Program-made: the position numbers and the translations under genes
The notes under the pieces: generated by a model
Told to the model about the DNA's origin: nothing
Seen by the model: the letters and a program-made list of their open reading frames with translations, nothing else
Database searches by the model: none
DNA from: CADEEN01 sp963840805
GTDB lineage: Bacteria > Pseudomonadota > Gammaproteobacteria > Burkholderiales > Burkholderiaceae_C
Assembly (NCBI GenBank): GCA_963840805.1
Contig: CAWJAJ010000017.1
Location: 496,001-560,000 of the forward strand
DNA length: 64,000 nt
Reading direction: 5' to 3'
Shown here: positions 22,341 through 30,806 of the stretch, in pieces
How the letters are laid out: each line of letters starts with the position of its first letter
How positions within the stretch are numbered: position 1 is the stretch's first letter

Positions 22341-23493
22341 GGTACTCGCCCTCGGGAAAGCAGATCGTCGTCGGGTGGTCGCGGCGCCCGGCCAGGCGCT
22401 CGAGCAGCACGCCGTCGACCCCGGCATCGAGCCCGGCGCCGGCGACGATCTTGTGGAACAGCTCGGTGCCGACGCCGCCCGAGCACGAGAACGTGAACAG
22501 CAGGCCGCCCGGGGCCAGCAGCTTCAGCGCCAGGCGGTTGATGTCCTTGTAGGCGCGCGCGGCGCGCTCGGCGTGCGCCGCGGTGGGCGCGAACTTCGGC
22601 GGGTCGAGCACGATCGCGTCGTAGCTCGCGCCGGCCTTCAGCTGCTCGCGCAGGAAGGCGTTGACGTCGGCATCGGCGAACTCGGCGCGCGCGGCGTCGA
22701 AGCCGTTGAGCGCACATGCGCACGCGCCCGTTCGAGCGCCGGCGCCGACGAATCGACGCTCGTCACCTGCGCCGCGCCGCCGGCCAGCGCCGCCACGCTG
22801 AAGCCGCCGGTGTAGCAGTAGCAGTTGAGCACGCGCTGCACGCCGAAGTGGCGCACCAGCTGCGCGAAGCGGGCGCGGTTGTCGCGCTGGTCGAGGTAGA
22901 AGCCGGTCTTGTGGCCCTCGGCCACGTCGACCGTGAGCCGCCAGTCGTGCTCGCGGATCGTCACCTCGGTGGCGCCGTCGCCGCGCAGCCAGCCGGTCAC
23001 CGGCGCCAGCCCTTCGAGGCCGCGCACGCCGGAGTCGGAGCGTTCGTACAGGCGCGTGCAGCCGGTGGCGGCGAGCAGCGCGTCGGCGATCGTCGCCTTC
23101 CAGCGCTCGGTGCCGGCCGACAGGAACTGCGCGCGACAGCACGTCGGCATAGCGGTCGACGATCAGCCCCGGCAGGCCGTCGGCCTCGCCGTGGACCAGG
23201 CGCAGGCCGTCGCTGGCGATCGGCAGGCGCGCGCGCAGGGCCACGGCCGCGGCGATGCGGCGCTCGAAGAACGCCGCGTCGATGCGCTCGGCCTCGTCGA
23301 AGCTCCAGGCGCGCACCCGGATCATCGAGCTCGGGCTGTACGCGCCCCAGGCCAGGAAGCGGCCGTCGTCGGCCTCCACGCGCACCGTCTCGCCGGCGTC
23401 GGCGCCGCCCTTGGCGACGCTGCCCTGGAACACCCAGGGGTGGCGGCGCAGCAGCGAGCGCTCCTTGCCCTCGCGCAGCTTGACGACTTTCAT
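22309..23493 (-). CDS. rlmI: 23S rRNA m5C1962 methyltransferase (RlmI-like), with frameshifts
   Basis: SAM-dependent rRNA cytosine methyltransferase. The PUA-like N-terminus MKVVKLREGKERSLLRRHPWVFQGSV aligns with E. coli RlmI, followed by SPSSMIRVRAWSFDEAE and EADGLPGLIVDRYAD. The catalytic half has GHKTGFYLDQRDNR, VLNCYCYTGGFSVAAL (SAM motif I), DAIVLDPPKF (motif IV) and LLFTFSCSGG (catalytic Cys motif VI). The frame breaks near 23140 and near 22715 (between VTSVDSSAPALERARAHV and FADADVNAFLREQL). Corrected length is about 394 residues, as in the family. Convergent with the Lrp-type gene. Confidence 0.88.
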   Translation of the reverse strand: MKVVKLREGKERSLLRRHPWVFQGSVAKGGADAGETVRVEADDGRFLAWGAYSPSSMIRVRAWSFDEAERIDAAFFERRIAAAVALRARLPIASDGLRLVHGEADGLPGLIVDRYADVLSRAVPVGRHRALEGDDRRRAARRHRLHAPVRTLRLRRARPRRAGAGDRLAARRRRHRGDDPRARLAAHGRRGRGPQDRLLPRPARQPRPLRAAGAPLRRAARAQLLLLHRRLQRGGAGRRRGAGDERRFVGAGARTGACACALNGFDAARAEFADADVNAFLREQLKAGASYDAIVLDPPKFAPTAAHAERAARAYKDINRLALKLLAPGGLLFTFSCSGGVGTELFHKIVAGAGLDAGVDGVLLERLAGRRDHPTTICFPEGEYLKGLVILKQA

Positions 23494-23585
23494 GGCGCGA
23501 TTCTGCCGCCGAGGGTGCAAGGGGTAGCCAGCGCGCGCCGACGCGCCCACAATCGTCGCCCCTTCCCCGACATATGGAGCAGCCC

Positions 23586-24125
23586 ATGAAACGCAGACTG
23601 GCCCTCCTCGGCGTGGTCGTGCTCGCCGCCTGCGGCAAGGCGAGCGAAAAGGCGGCCGAGAAGGCCGCCGAGAAGATGATCGAGTCGTCGGCCTCCAAGG
23701 ACGGCACCCAGGCCAAGGTCAACTTGTCCGAAGGCGGCATGAAGGTCACGACGACCGACGCATCGGGCAAGACGACGCAGATGGAAATGGGCAACGCCAA
23801 GATCAGCGAAGCCGAACTGGGCCTGCCCTTCTATCCCGGAGCCAAGCCGACCGAGGGTTCGGCGATGCGCATGGTCACCGGCGGCAGCAGCTCGCTGCAA
23901 TTGGGCCTGCACAGCGACGACGCACCCGACAAGGTGGCGGCCTTCTATCGCGACAAGCTCAAGGCGATGTCCGAAGGCAAGCAACTGATGGACATGAGCA
24001 GCAACGACGGTGCCTCGATCAGCCTGGTCGACGACAAGACCAAGAGCATGCTGCAGGTGCATGTCAGCAAGGCCGAGAAGGGCAGCGACATTGCGTTGGT
24101 CGCGAGTCGCGAGGGCGTGAAGTAG
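23586..24125 (+). CDS. Small lipoprotein of unknown function
   Basis: A 179-residue protein; ATG 23586 gives a compact lipoprotein signal with lipobox LAAC|GKASE. The earlier ATG at 23574 would only add four residues. A charged helical region follows (KAAEKAAEKMIES), then a small domain with GLPFYPGAKPTEGSAMRMVTGG and DKVAAFYRDKLKAM, a pattern seen in many proteobacterial lipoproteins where a 'pseudo-distance' domain compares field values. No partner is visible: the neighbouring xerC gene is convergent, and its stop codon directly abuts this one (24125/24126). Confidence 0.75.
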   Translation: MKRRLALLGVVVLAACGKASEKAAEKAAEKMIESSASKDGTQAKVNLSEGGMKVTTTDASGKTTQMEMGNAKISEAELGLPFYPGAKPTEGSAMRMVTGGSSSLQLGLHSDDAPDKVAAFYRDKLKAMSEGKQLMDMSSNDGASISLVDDKTKSMLQVHVSKAEKGSDIALVASREGVK

Positions 24126-25075
24126 CTACTTGCGCTTCGCGCGCGGGTGCGCCGCGTCGTAGACCTTGGCCAGGTGCTGGAAGTCCAGCTTGGTGTAGAC
24201 CTGCGTGGTCGCGATGTTGGCGTGGCCGAGCAGTTCCTGCACCGCGCGCAGGTCGCCGCTGGACTGCAGCAGGTGCGAGGCAAAGCTGTGGCGCAGCATG
24301 TGCGGGTGCACGTGGGTGGGCAGGCCGGCCTGCAGCGCCAGCGCCTTCAGCCGCGAGCGCACCTGGCTGGCGCGTCAGGCGCGTGCCGCGGCGGCTGACG
24401 AACAGCGCCGCCTCGTCGGCGCGTGGCGAGCTGGGGCGCGGTGCGCAAGCCAGGCCTCGAGCGCCGTGAGCGCCGCGCGGCCCACCGGCACGCTGCGCCG
24501 CTTGCTGCCCTTGCCGAGCACCTGCGCGGTGGCGTCGGGCGCGTCGATCCAGCCGGCGGCGTCGCGCCCGGCGCGCACATCCAGCCCGACCAACTCGCCC
24601 ACGCGCAGGCCGCAGCCGTAGAGCAGCTCGACGATGGCGTGGTCGCGTGCGACGAGGCCGGGTCGCCATGCTCGGCCACATGCTCGGCGAGCGCCACCGC
24701 CTGGTCGACCGACAGCGCCTTGGGCAGCGGCTTGGCCGCCTTCGGCGCGCGCACGCCGTCGACCGGGTTGCTGGCCACCGCCCGCTGCTCGCCCCACCAG
24801 CGGTACAGGCCGCGCCAGGCCGACAGCACGATGGCCATGCTGCGCGGCGCCAGGCCGTGCCGTGCAGCTGCGCGGCCCAGCGCCGCACGTGGTGCGTCTG
24901 CACCGCGCGCAACTCGACGCCCGCCGCCGGCGCCGCGGCTGGCCAGGCGCTGCAGCGCCTCGCGGTAGATCGCCAGCGTGCGCGCCGCCAGCCGGCGCTC
25001 GACCTCGAGGTGCTGCAGGTAGCGCAGCAGCTCGGCCGGCAGCGCAGCGGCGGCGGCGTCAGGCACGTCGATCAA
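24126..25075 (-). CDS. xerC: Tyrosine recombinase XerC, with frameshifts
   Basis: Site-specific recombinase acting with XerD at dif to resolve chromosome dimers. The SAM-like N-terminus reads ELLRYLQHLEVERRLAARTLAIYREAL. The catalytic domain shows ELLYGCGLRVGELVGLD (Arg I), GKGSKRRSVPVG (Lys), HMLRHSFASHLL (His-x-x-Arg), ELLGHANIATTQVYTKLDF (His and nucleophile Tyr) and the C-terminus HPRAKRK. The frame breaks near 24372 (extra base in the TRLTASQVRSR segment), near 24430-24440 and near 24655; another is likely near 24850-24880. The start is probably TTG 25075. Order dapF-DUF484-xerC matches E. coli dapF-yigA-xerC, which fixes the xerC (not xerD) assignment. Confidence 0.9.
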
Positions 25076-25765
25076 GCGGCCCGGCAGCAGCCGCGCCAGC
25101 GCCGGCGCTGGCGATCTCGCCGATGCGCTGCAGGAAATCGGTGCCCATGTCGGCGCTGTAGCGGGTCGGGTCGGGCGAGCCGAGCACCAGCAGGCCGAAG
25201 GCCGCGCCGCCGGTGCCGTGGCGCAGCGGCACCATCGCCATCGACGCCACGGTGGCCGGATCGTCGAGCCAGCGCGCGGCCTCGAAGCCGGCGTTCGACG
25301 CCGCAGTAGGGCACGCGTCAGGCTGGTGGCAAGGCTCTTGGCGTCGTCGCTGGCGCCCTGCGCGAACGCGCAGCGCCTTGAACGGCTCGTCGACGCCCCA
25401 GACGCGGATGCCGGCCTGCGGGATCAGGAACTGCTGCTTCAGCTCGCTGCACCAGCACCTGCGGCAGTTCGGCCGGGTTGGCGGTGAGCATCAGCGCGCC
25501 GCGTCCAGCGGTGCAGCCGCTCGGCGATGGCCACGTTGTCCTGGCCGTTGCGGATCATCTCGACGATCTTCTTCTCCAGGCCCTTGATGCGCTCGCGCAG
25601 CATTTCCATCTGCCGCTCCTGCAGCGACACCGCGCGCTGGCCGTGCGGGCTGGTGAGCTGGATGGTGGCCAGCAGCTCGGCGTGGCGCTCGAAGAAGCCC
25701 GGCGTGTTGGCCAGGTAGTCGGCGATGTCGTTCTCGGTGATGCCTTGCAGGGCGTTGGTGATCAC
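25059..25765 (-). CDS. DUF484 (YigA-like) protein, with frameshifts
   Basis: N-terminus (GTG 25765, overlapping the dapF stop) reads VITNALQGITENDIADYLANTPGFFERH, followed by a coiled coil (SLQERQMEMLRERIKGLEKKIVEMI) and a GAF-like region ending SPDPTRYSADMGTDFLQRIGEIAS. Breaks lie near 25500-25510, near 25440, near 25370 and near 25300. As read, it ends TGA 25059-25061, overlapping the first codons of xerC. The conserved dapF-DUF484-xerC order supports the call. Role is unknown; the domain is GAF-related, so ligand sensing is conceivable. Confidence 0.82.
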
Positions 25766-26621
25766 AGTTCGATCTCTCCTTCGAAAACCGTTTCGGCCGG
25801 GCCGGTCATCAGCACCGGCTGGTCGCCGCCGTGCCATTCGATCGTCAGCCGGCCGCCGCGCGTGTGCACGTCGACGCGGGCATCGAGCCAGCCGAGCCGG
25901 ATGCCCGCCACCACGGCCGCGCAGGCGCCGGTGCCGCAGGCCAGCGTTTCGCCGGCGCCGCGCTCGTAGCACGCGCAGCGCGATCTCGCCGCGCGAGCGC
26001 ACCTGCATGAAGCCGGCGTTGACGCGGCGCGCGAAGCGCGCGTGGCCTTCGATCGCCGGGCCCAGCGCGGCGACCGGCGCGGCGTCGACGTCGTCGACGC
26101 GCTGCACCGCGTGCGGGTTGCCCATCGACAGCACCGCCACTTCGACGCGCCGGCCGGCGGCCTCGAGCGGCCACAGCTCGAAGCCGTTGACTTCGCGCGG
26201 CACCAGGCCGGCGGCGTCGAACGGCACGCGCGGCGGGTCGAACACCGGCGCGTTCATGTCCACCGTGACGCGGCCGTCGGCCTGCCAGTGCAGCTCGAGC
26301 AGGTTGTTGACGGTCTCGACGCGCACCGTGGTCTTGTCGGTCAGGCCATGCTCGCGCACATAGCGCACGAAGCAGCGCGCGCCGTTGCCGCAATGCTCGA
26401 CCTCGTCGCCGCTGAAAAGCCGTTGAAGATGCGGTAGCGGAAGTCGACGCCGGGCGTGGTGGCCTGCTCGACCACCAGGATCTGGTCGGCGCCGACGCCG
26501 AAGCGCCGGTCGCCCAGGCGCTGCACCTGCGCCGTGCGTCAGCTCGATCGGCGCGCGCGTGGCGTCGAGCACGACGAAGTCGTTGCCCGCGCCTTGCATC
26601 TTGGTGAAGCGGCAGTCTCAT
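25762..26621 (-). CDS. dapF: Diaminopimelate epimerase, with frameshifts
   Basis: Converts LL-DAP to meso-DAP for lysine and peptidoglycan. Motifs: MQGAGNDFVVLDATR (start region), EHCGNGARCF (catalytic Cys73 type), VDMNAPVFDPPRVPF, MGNPHAVQ, ETLACGTGACAAVVAG (second catalytic Cys, rebuilt across a break) and the end ETVFEGEIEL. One-base breaks are inferred near 26611 (just after the start), 26537, 26417 and 25967; each is a single extra base. Both catalytic cysteines remain. The stop overlaps the GTG start of the DUF484 gene, so they are one operon with the upstream lpxL-like genes. Confidence 0.9.
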
Positions 26622-26646
26622 GCGGGCGATTATCCCGCGCTCGTCG

Positions 26647-27580
26647 TCAATAGAAGCCGGGCTCGCCCGGCGGCCGCGTCTTGAAGCGCTTGTGCACCCA
26701 CAGGTACTGCGCCGGGTTGCGCGGACCTCGGCTTCGATCCACTGGTTCATGCGCGCGCGCGTCGGCCAGCGCGTCGTCGCTCGGCCATCGGTCCACGCCG
26801 GCAGGAAGCGCACGCGCCAGCCGCCGCCTGGCAGCATCTCGGCCACCACCGGCTGCACCATCATGTTGAGCATGCGCGCCATGCGCGACGGCGCCAGCAG
26901 CGTGGCGGCCGGCACGCCGAAGAACGGCACGAAGGCGGCGTCCTTGATGCCGAAGTCCATGTCGGGCAGGTTGAAGAAGCCCAGACCTTGCTGGCGGATC
27001 GCGCGGATCAGCGGCGTGGCGCGTGTCGCTGCCGCGCGAACAGCTCCGAGCCGCCGAAGCGCTGGCGGCCCTGGCGCACCGCGGCGTCGAAGACCGGGTT
27101 GCTCTGCGCCTGGTAGATCGTCGCGCCACGGCCGGGTCTGGAACAACTGCACCGCGGCGGCCGCCACCTCGAGCGCCATGAAGTGCGGCACCAGCCACAT
27201 CACCGGCGCGTCGCTGCGCTCGGCCAGGTGCACGTCGCCCTCGATCTCGATCGGCGCGCTGGATGCGCTCGCGCGGTGCGTACCACAGCAGGCCGCGCTC
27301 GAGGATGCTGCGGCCGAGCCAGCGGAAGTGCTCGCGCACCAGCCGGGCGCGCGCGCGCGCGTCCAGCTCCGGCAGGCACAACTCGATGTTGCGCGGTGGC
27401 GATGCTGCGCCGGTCGGCCGCCAGCGTGTGCAGCAGCGTGCCCAGCGCGCTGCCGATGGCCGCCTGCAGGCGCAGCGGCAGCCACTGCACCAGCCAGAGA
27501 AAACCGAGTGCCAGGCGTGCGCCGATCATGGGGATGACGGCAATCTGCGCGCTGCGCGCGGCGCCGCCGAGCGGGAGCAT
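26647..27580 (-). CDS. Lipid A late acyltransferase (LpxL/HtrB family), copy 1, with frameshifts
   Basis: Membrane-associated acyl-ACP-dependent transferase of lipid A assembly. After an N-terminal membrane segment (LALGFLWLVQWLPLRLQAAIGSALG) come RRSIATRNIELCLPEL, VMWLVPHFMALEV (the HX4D/E-like segment with His), QGLGFFNLPDMDFG and FVPFFGVPAATLLAPSRMARM, ending YLWVHKRFKTRPPGEPGFY. Blocks switch frame near 27400, 27255, 27127, 27020-27045, 26785 and 26730. A start at 27529 (MIGARLALG) is an alternative. It is the second of two tandem paralogues; which of the secondary acylations each performs cannot be told. Confidence 0.87.
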
Positions 27581-27605
27581 TCACCGATGGAGTGGCCCGG
27601 CGTGC

Positions 27606-28475
27606 TCACCGCCGCGGCGCCTTGTAGCGGTGGTAGCCCCACAGGTATTGCGCCGGGCATTGGCGGATCAGGAACTCCATCGCACGGTTGATCACGGCGG
27701 CGCATTCTGTCTGATGCGCGGCCTCGTCACCACCGAAAGCCTCGGCCGCAGGCAGCGGCTCGGGCAAGTCGAACACGCGCACGCGCCAGCCGGCCGCACC
27801 CGGCAGGCGCTCGCACCAGCAGCAACAGCGGCACGGCGCCGGTCTGCAGCACCAGCCGCGCGGCCAGCGTCATGGTGTAGGCCGGCTGGCCGAAGAACGG
27901 CGCCCACACGCCCATGCCGTCGGGCGGCACCTGGTCGGGCAGCAGGCCGACCGTCTGGCCCTGGCGCAGCGCGCGGATCATCTGCCGCACGCCGGCCAGC
28001 GAGGCCGGCGCGGTGAGCAGGCCCGGCCGGTTGCGCGCCGTGGCCTCGAGTTCGCGCAGCCAGGGCTGGCGCGCCGGGCGGTACAGCGCGGTCATCGGCT
28101 GGCGCACGCCAAAACGCTCGGCATAGGCCTGCGCCGCGACTTCGAAGCGTGCCCAGGTGCGGCGTCAGCAAGACGATGCCGCGGCCCGCTGCGAGCGCCT
28201 GCTCGATCAGCGCTTCGCCCTGCCATTGCGCCGGCGGTTGCAGCAGCCGCGCCGGCCGGCCGCAGCCACAGCCGCGGCAGCTCGGCCACCATGCGGCCGG
28301 CCTCGGCAACCGCCGCGCGGCGCACGGCAGGGCCGATGCCGGCCAGCGCGGCATTGGCGCGAACGCGACCGCGGTAGCTCGGCGACAGCGCGTACCCCGC
28401 CCACCCCAGCAGCGCGCCGAGCGCGTGCAGGAACCCCAGGGGCCGGCGCGACAGCCAGCGGACGACGGTAAGCAT
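27606..28475 (-). CDS. Lipid A late acyltransferase (LpxL/HtrB family), copy 2, with frameshifts
   Basis: First gene of the minus-strand lpxL-lpxL-dapF-DUF484-xerC block. ATG 28475: MLTVVRWLSRRPLGFLHALGALLGWAGYALS. The body includes GRGIVLLTPHLG (catalytic His segment), MIRALRQGQTVGLLPDQVPPDGMGVWAPFFG and AYTMTLAARLVLQTGAVPLLL. The C-terminus, in another frame, reads NRAMEFLIRQCPAQYLWGYHRYKAP with TGA at 27606. Breaks are near 28262, 28150, 27812 and 27712. It is divergent from metK, with the metK promoter lying just upstream. Confidence 0.86.
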
Positions 28476-28481
28476 GTTTCC

Positions 28482-28640
28482 TATAATGCGGCGCATCGCC
28501 GAGTTATGAACTACTTGCGGGGCGACGCAGGCAATGCGATGTGCAGTGCCTGCCGGGTGTCAAAGCTCAACAAATCCTGCTAAAGCGTTCGCCGCTCCTC
28601 CAGACACAGGCCGGCAACGCGCCTTGCAACCCAACTGGAG
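28482..28640 (+). promoter_or_regulatory. metK promoter and structured 5' leader
   Basis: A perfect -10 box TATAAT at 28482-28487 precedes a leader of about 155 nt; no convincing -35 box is seen. The leader holds a 7-bp hairpin GCAGGCA / TGCCTGC (about 28529-28556). The ribosome site CTGGAG (28635-28640) is exactly complementary to CTCCAG at 28598-28603, so a second hairpin would hide it. This layout suggests post-transcriptional control of metK. It does not match the SAM-II or SAM/SAH aptamer consensus well enough for me to name it. Confidence 0.5.
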
Positions 28641-28647
28641 TTTAAGA

Positions 28648-29832
28648 GTGGCGAACGATTTCCTTTTCACGTCCGAATCCGTTTCCGAAGGGCACCCCGA
28701 CAAGGTGGCCGACCAGATCTCGGACGCCATCCTCGACGCGATCTTCAAGCAGGACCCGCGCAGCCGGGTGGCCGCCGAGACGCTGACCAACACCGGCCTG
28801 GTGGTGCTGGCCGGCGAGATCACCACCAACGCGCATGTCGACTACATCCAGGTCGCACGCGACACCATCAAGCGCATCGGCTACGACAACACCGAGTACG
28901 GCATCGACTACAAGGGCTGCGCGGTGCTGGTGGCCTACGACAAGCAGAGCAACGACATCGCGCAGGGCGTGGACCACGCCTCGGACGACCACCTCAACAC
29001 CGGCGCCGGCGACCAGGGCCTGATGTTCGGCTACGCCTGCGACGAGACGCCCGAGCTGATGCCCGCGCCGATCTACTACGCGCACCGGCTGGTCGAGCGC
29101 CAGGCGCAGTTGCGCAAGGACGGCCGGCTGCCCTTCCTGCGCCCGGACGCAAAGAGCCAGGTGACGATGCGCTACGTCGATGGCAAGCCGCACAGCATCG
29201 ACACCGTGGTGCTGTCGACCCAGCACAGCCCCGACCAGAGCGAGACGGCGACCAAGCTGAAGGCCAGCTTCTACGAGGCGGTGATCGAGGAGATCATCAA
29301 GCCGGTGCTGCCCAAGGAGTGGCTCAAGGACACGCGCTACCTGGTCAACCCGACCGGCCGCTTCGTCATCGGCGGCCCGCAGGGCGACTGCGGCCTGACC
29401 GGGCGCAAGATCATCGTCGACACCTACGGCGGCGCCTGCCCGCACGGCGGCGGCGCCTTCAGCGGCAAGGACCCGAGCAAGGTCGACCGCTCGGCGGCCT
29501 ACGCGGCGCGCTACGTGGCCAAGAACATCGTCGCGGCCGGGCTGGCCAGGCAGTGCCAGATCCAGGTGGCCTACGCGATCGGCGTCGCCAAGCCGATGAA
29601 CGTGACCGTCTACACCGAAGGCACCGGCGTGATCCCCGACGACCAGATCGCCAAGATCATCGGCGAGCTGTTCGACCTGCGGCCCAAGGGCATCATCCAG
29701 ATGCTCGACCTGCTGCGCCCGATCTACGAGAAGACCGCGGCCTACGGCCACTTCGGCCGCGACGAGCCCGAGTTCACGTGGGAGCGCGCCGACAAGGTCG
29801 CGGTACTCCGTGACCTTGCCGGGCTGAAGTAA
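28648..29832 (+). CDS. metK: S-adenosylmethionine synthetase
   Basis: Makes SAM from methionine and ATP. I start at GTG 28648 (V/M-ANDFLFTSESVSEGHPDKVADQ), seven bases after CTGGAG. The upstream ATG at 28534 would translate the structured leader and give 38 non-family residues. Signature motifs: GHPDKVADQISDA, GAGDQGLMFGYA (ATP-binding hexapeptide-type), and GGGAFSGKDPSKVDRS (P-loop-like). Length of 394 residues is standard and the frame is clean. The last 13 codons are duplicated downstream. Works with the ahcY-metF operon at 51-54 kb in the activated methyl cycle. Confidence 0.97.
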   Translation: MANDFLFTSESVSEGHPDKVADQISDAILDAIFKQDPRSRVAAETLTNTGLVVLAGEITTNAHVDYIQVARDTIKRIGYDNTEYGIDYKGCAVLVAYDKQSNDIAQGVDHASDDHLNTGAGDQGLMFGYACDETPELMPAPIYYAHRLVERQAQLRKDGRLPFLRPDAKSQVTMRYVDGKPHSIDTVVLSTQHSPDQSETATKLKASFYEAVIEEIIKPVLPKEWLKDTRYLVNPTGRFVIGGPQGDCGLTGRKIIVDTYGGACPHGGGAFSGKDPSKVDRSAAYAARYVAKNIVAAGLARQCQIQVAYAIGVAKPMNVTVYTEGTGVIPDDQIAKIIGELFDLRPKGIIQMLDLLRPIYEKTAAYGHFGRDEPEFTWERADKVAVLRDLAGLK

Positions 29833-29962
29833 TCAGTAATCAGCCCGGCCGCGCGCAGCGCGAATCGGCGCGTGGGCTGCGCTCACATCGCTTTGCGATA
29901 TGAGCGCGGGCCAAAGGGCGGACAAGGTCGCGGTACTCCGCGACCTCGCCGGGCTCAAGTGA
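29791..29962 (+). repeat. Duplicated metK 3' end with terminator-like hairpins
   Basis: The last 42 bases of metK (29791-29832) recur at 29921-29962. The second copy would encode the same DKVAVLRDLAGLK followed by a stop. All differences are silent third-position changes (CGT/CGC, CTT/CTC, CTG/CTC) plus TAA/TGA. Each copy ends in a hairpin with stem GCCGGGCT / AGCCCGGC that encloses the stop codon. Between them, 29881-29905 forms another hairpin, GCTCACATCGC-ttt-GCGATATGAGC, with one mismatch. Confidence 0.85.
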
Positions 29963-30004
29963 GCCCGGCCGCCGCGTTGCGGCTGTCCGCCCTTCGGCGC
30001 AGGC

Positions 30005-30026
30005 TAACTTCGCGCCAGCGAAGTTA
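30005..30026. terminator. Hairpin between metK and hepT
   Basis: Perfect 9-bp stem TAACTTCGC-gcca-GCGAAGTTA. It lies in the gap between metK and the convergent toxin-antitoxin pair, so it could serve as a bidirectional terminator. There is no adjacent T-run. The rest of 29963-30110 shows no gene. Confidence 0.45.
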
Positions 30027-30110
30027 AGGGGCCCCAGCCCCGGCCGCAGCCAAGGTAATCCACGGCGCAGCCGCACTTCTGACGGGCGACGCGAGTTGCC
30101 CGTCGTGCTT

Positions 30111-30463
30111 TCAACTGTCCTGCCGCCCTTCGAGTGCCCGCAATTCGTTGTCGAGCGCCTCGATCAGTGGCGGCAAGTCCCGCACGACCGTGTCGAACAC
30201 GACCGCGTGTTCGATGCGGTCGTAGCCATGAATGATCCGATTGCGCAGCGCCACCGCCAGCGCCAATTCAGGAATTCGCTCGCGCAGGCTCGCCTGCTCG
30301 CCCAGGGCCCGCCGGCACGCCTCGCCGAGGATCTCCAGCTGCCGCTCGACGGCGGAGCGACCAGCACGTCACCCCCATAGGCCGCTTCATCGAAGCCCTT
30401 GACGAACGACAGCGCCAAGCGCGCCGCGGTCAACGCATCAAACAGATGCTTCGGCAGTCGCAT
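30111..30463 (-). CDS. HepT-like HEPN toxin (DUF86), with one frameshift
   Basis: Type VII toxin RNase of the HEPN superfamily. The N-terminus is MRLPKHLFDALTAARLALSFVKG; the rest reads VERQLEILGEACRRALGEQ and carries the R-x4-H motif in ALRNRIIHGYD, then DTVVRDLPPLIEALD. One missing base near 30355 splits the two parts: restored, it reads GGDVLVRSAVERQLEIL. Corrected length is about 117 residues. Its start overlaps the end of the MntA-like antitoxin gene by 26 bp, the usual tight coupling for this pair. Confidence 0.82.
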
Positions 30464-30806
30464 CGTCGAACAGCCTGACCCGCGACGCCTCGACGGCGCG
30501 CCGCAGGTACGGGTTCTCGATCGCGTGATCGGTCATCAAGTCCACACGCCGGCCGAGCAGTGCTTCGAGCGCCTCCGCGAAGTCGACGAAGCGCCGGCCG
30601 AGCGACGGTCCCGCAGCGTCCGGCACAAAGCGCGCGATGAAGTCGTAGTCGCTGCGCTGCGGGTCGAACCGGCCATCCGCCGCCGACCCGAACACGTCGA
30701 GCGTGGCCACGCCATGCTCACGACAGAGCGCGGCCAGCGCGCTGCCGCGGGCGGCCAGGCCGGGTTCGAGCAAAGGTGCGGACACGGGTGGATTATCGGG
30801 ATGCAT
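30438..30806 (-). CDS. MntA-like nucleotidyltransferase antitoxin
   Basis: A 122-residue minimal nucleotidyltransferase. The core motif FGSAADGRFDPQRSDYDF matches GSx(n)DxD, with both Asp residues. In characterised MntA/HepT pairs this protein AMPylates a Tyr beside the HEPN motif of HepT, blocking its RNase. The Tyr of RNRIIHGYD fits that target. Start ATG 30806; the earlier start would add eight residues. The upstream neighbour on the same strand is a DNA methyltransferase stump that overlaps by 14 bp. The frame is clean. Confidence 0.85.
   Translation of the reverse strand: MHPDNPPVSAPLLEPGLAARGSALAALCREHGVATLDVFGSAADGRFDPQRSDYDFIARFVPDAAGPSLGRRFVDFAEALEALLGRRVDLMTDHAIENPYLRRAVEASRVRLFDDATAEASV

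Noticed and set aside
28534..28647. Longer metK start at ATG 28534.
   Set aside because: It adds 38 residues absent from all MetK proteins and overlaps the structured leader; GTG 28648 has a well-placed ribosome site.
29840..30076. Minus-strand frame of 78 codons between metK and hepT.
   Set aside because: It covers the metK 3' duplication and hairpins and has no ribosome site or resemblance to known proteins.
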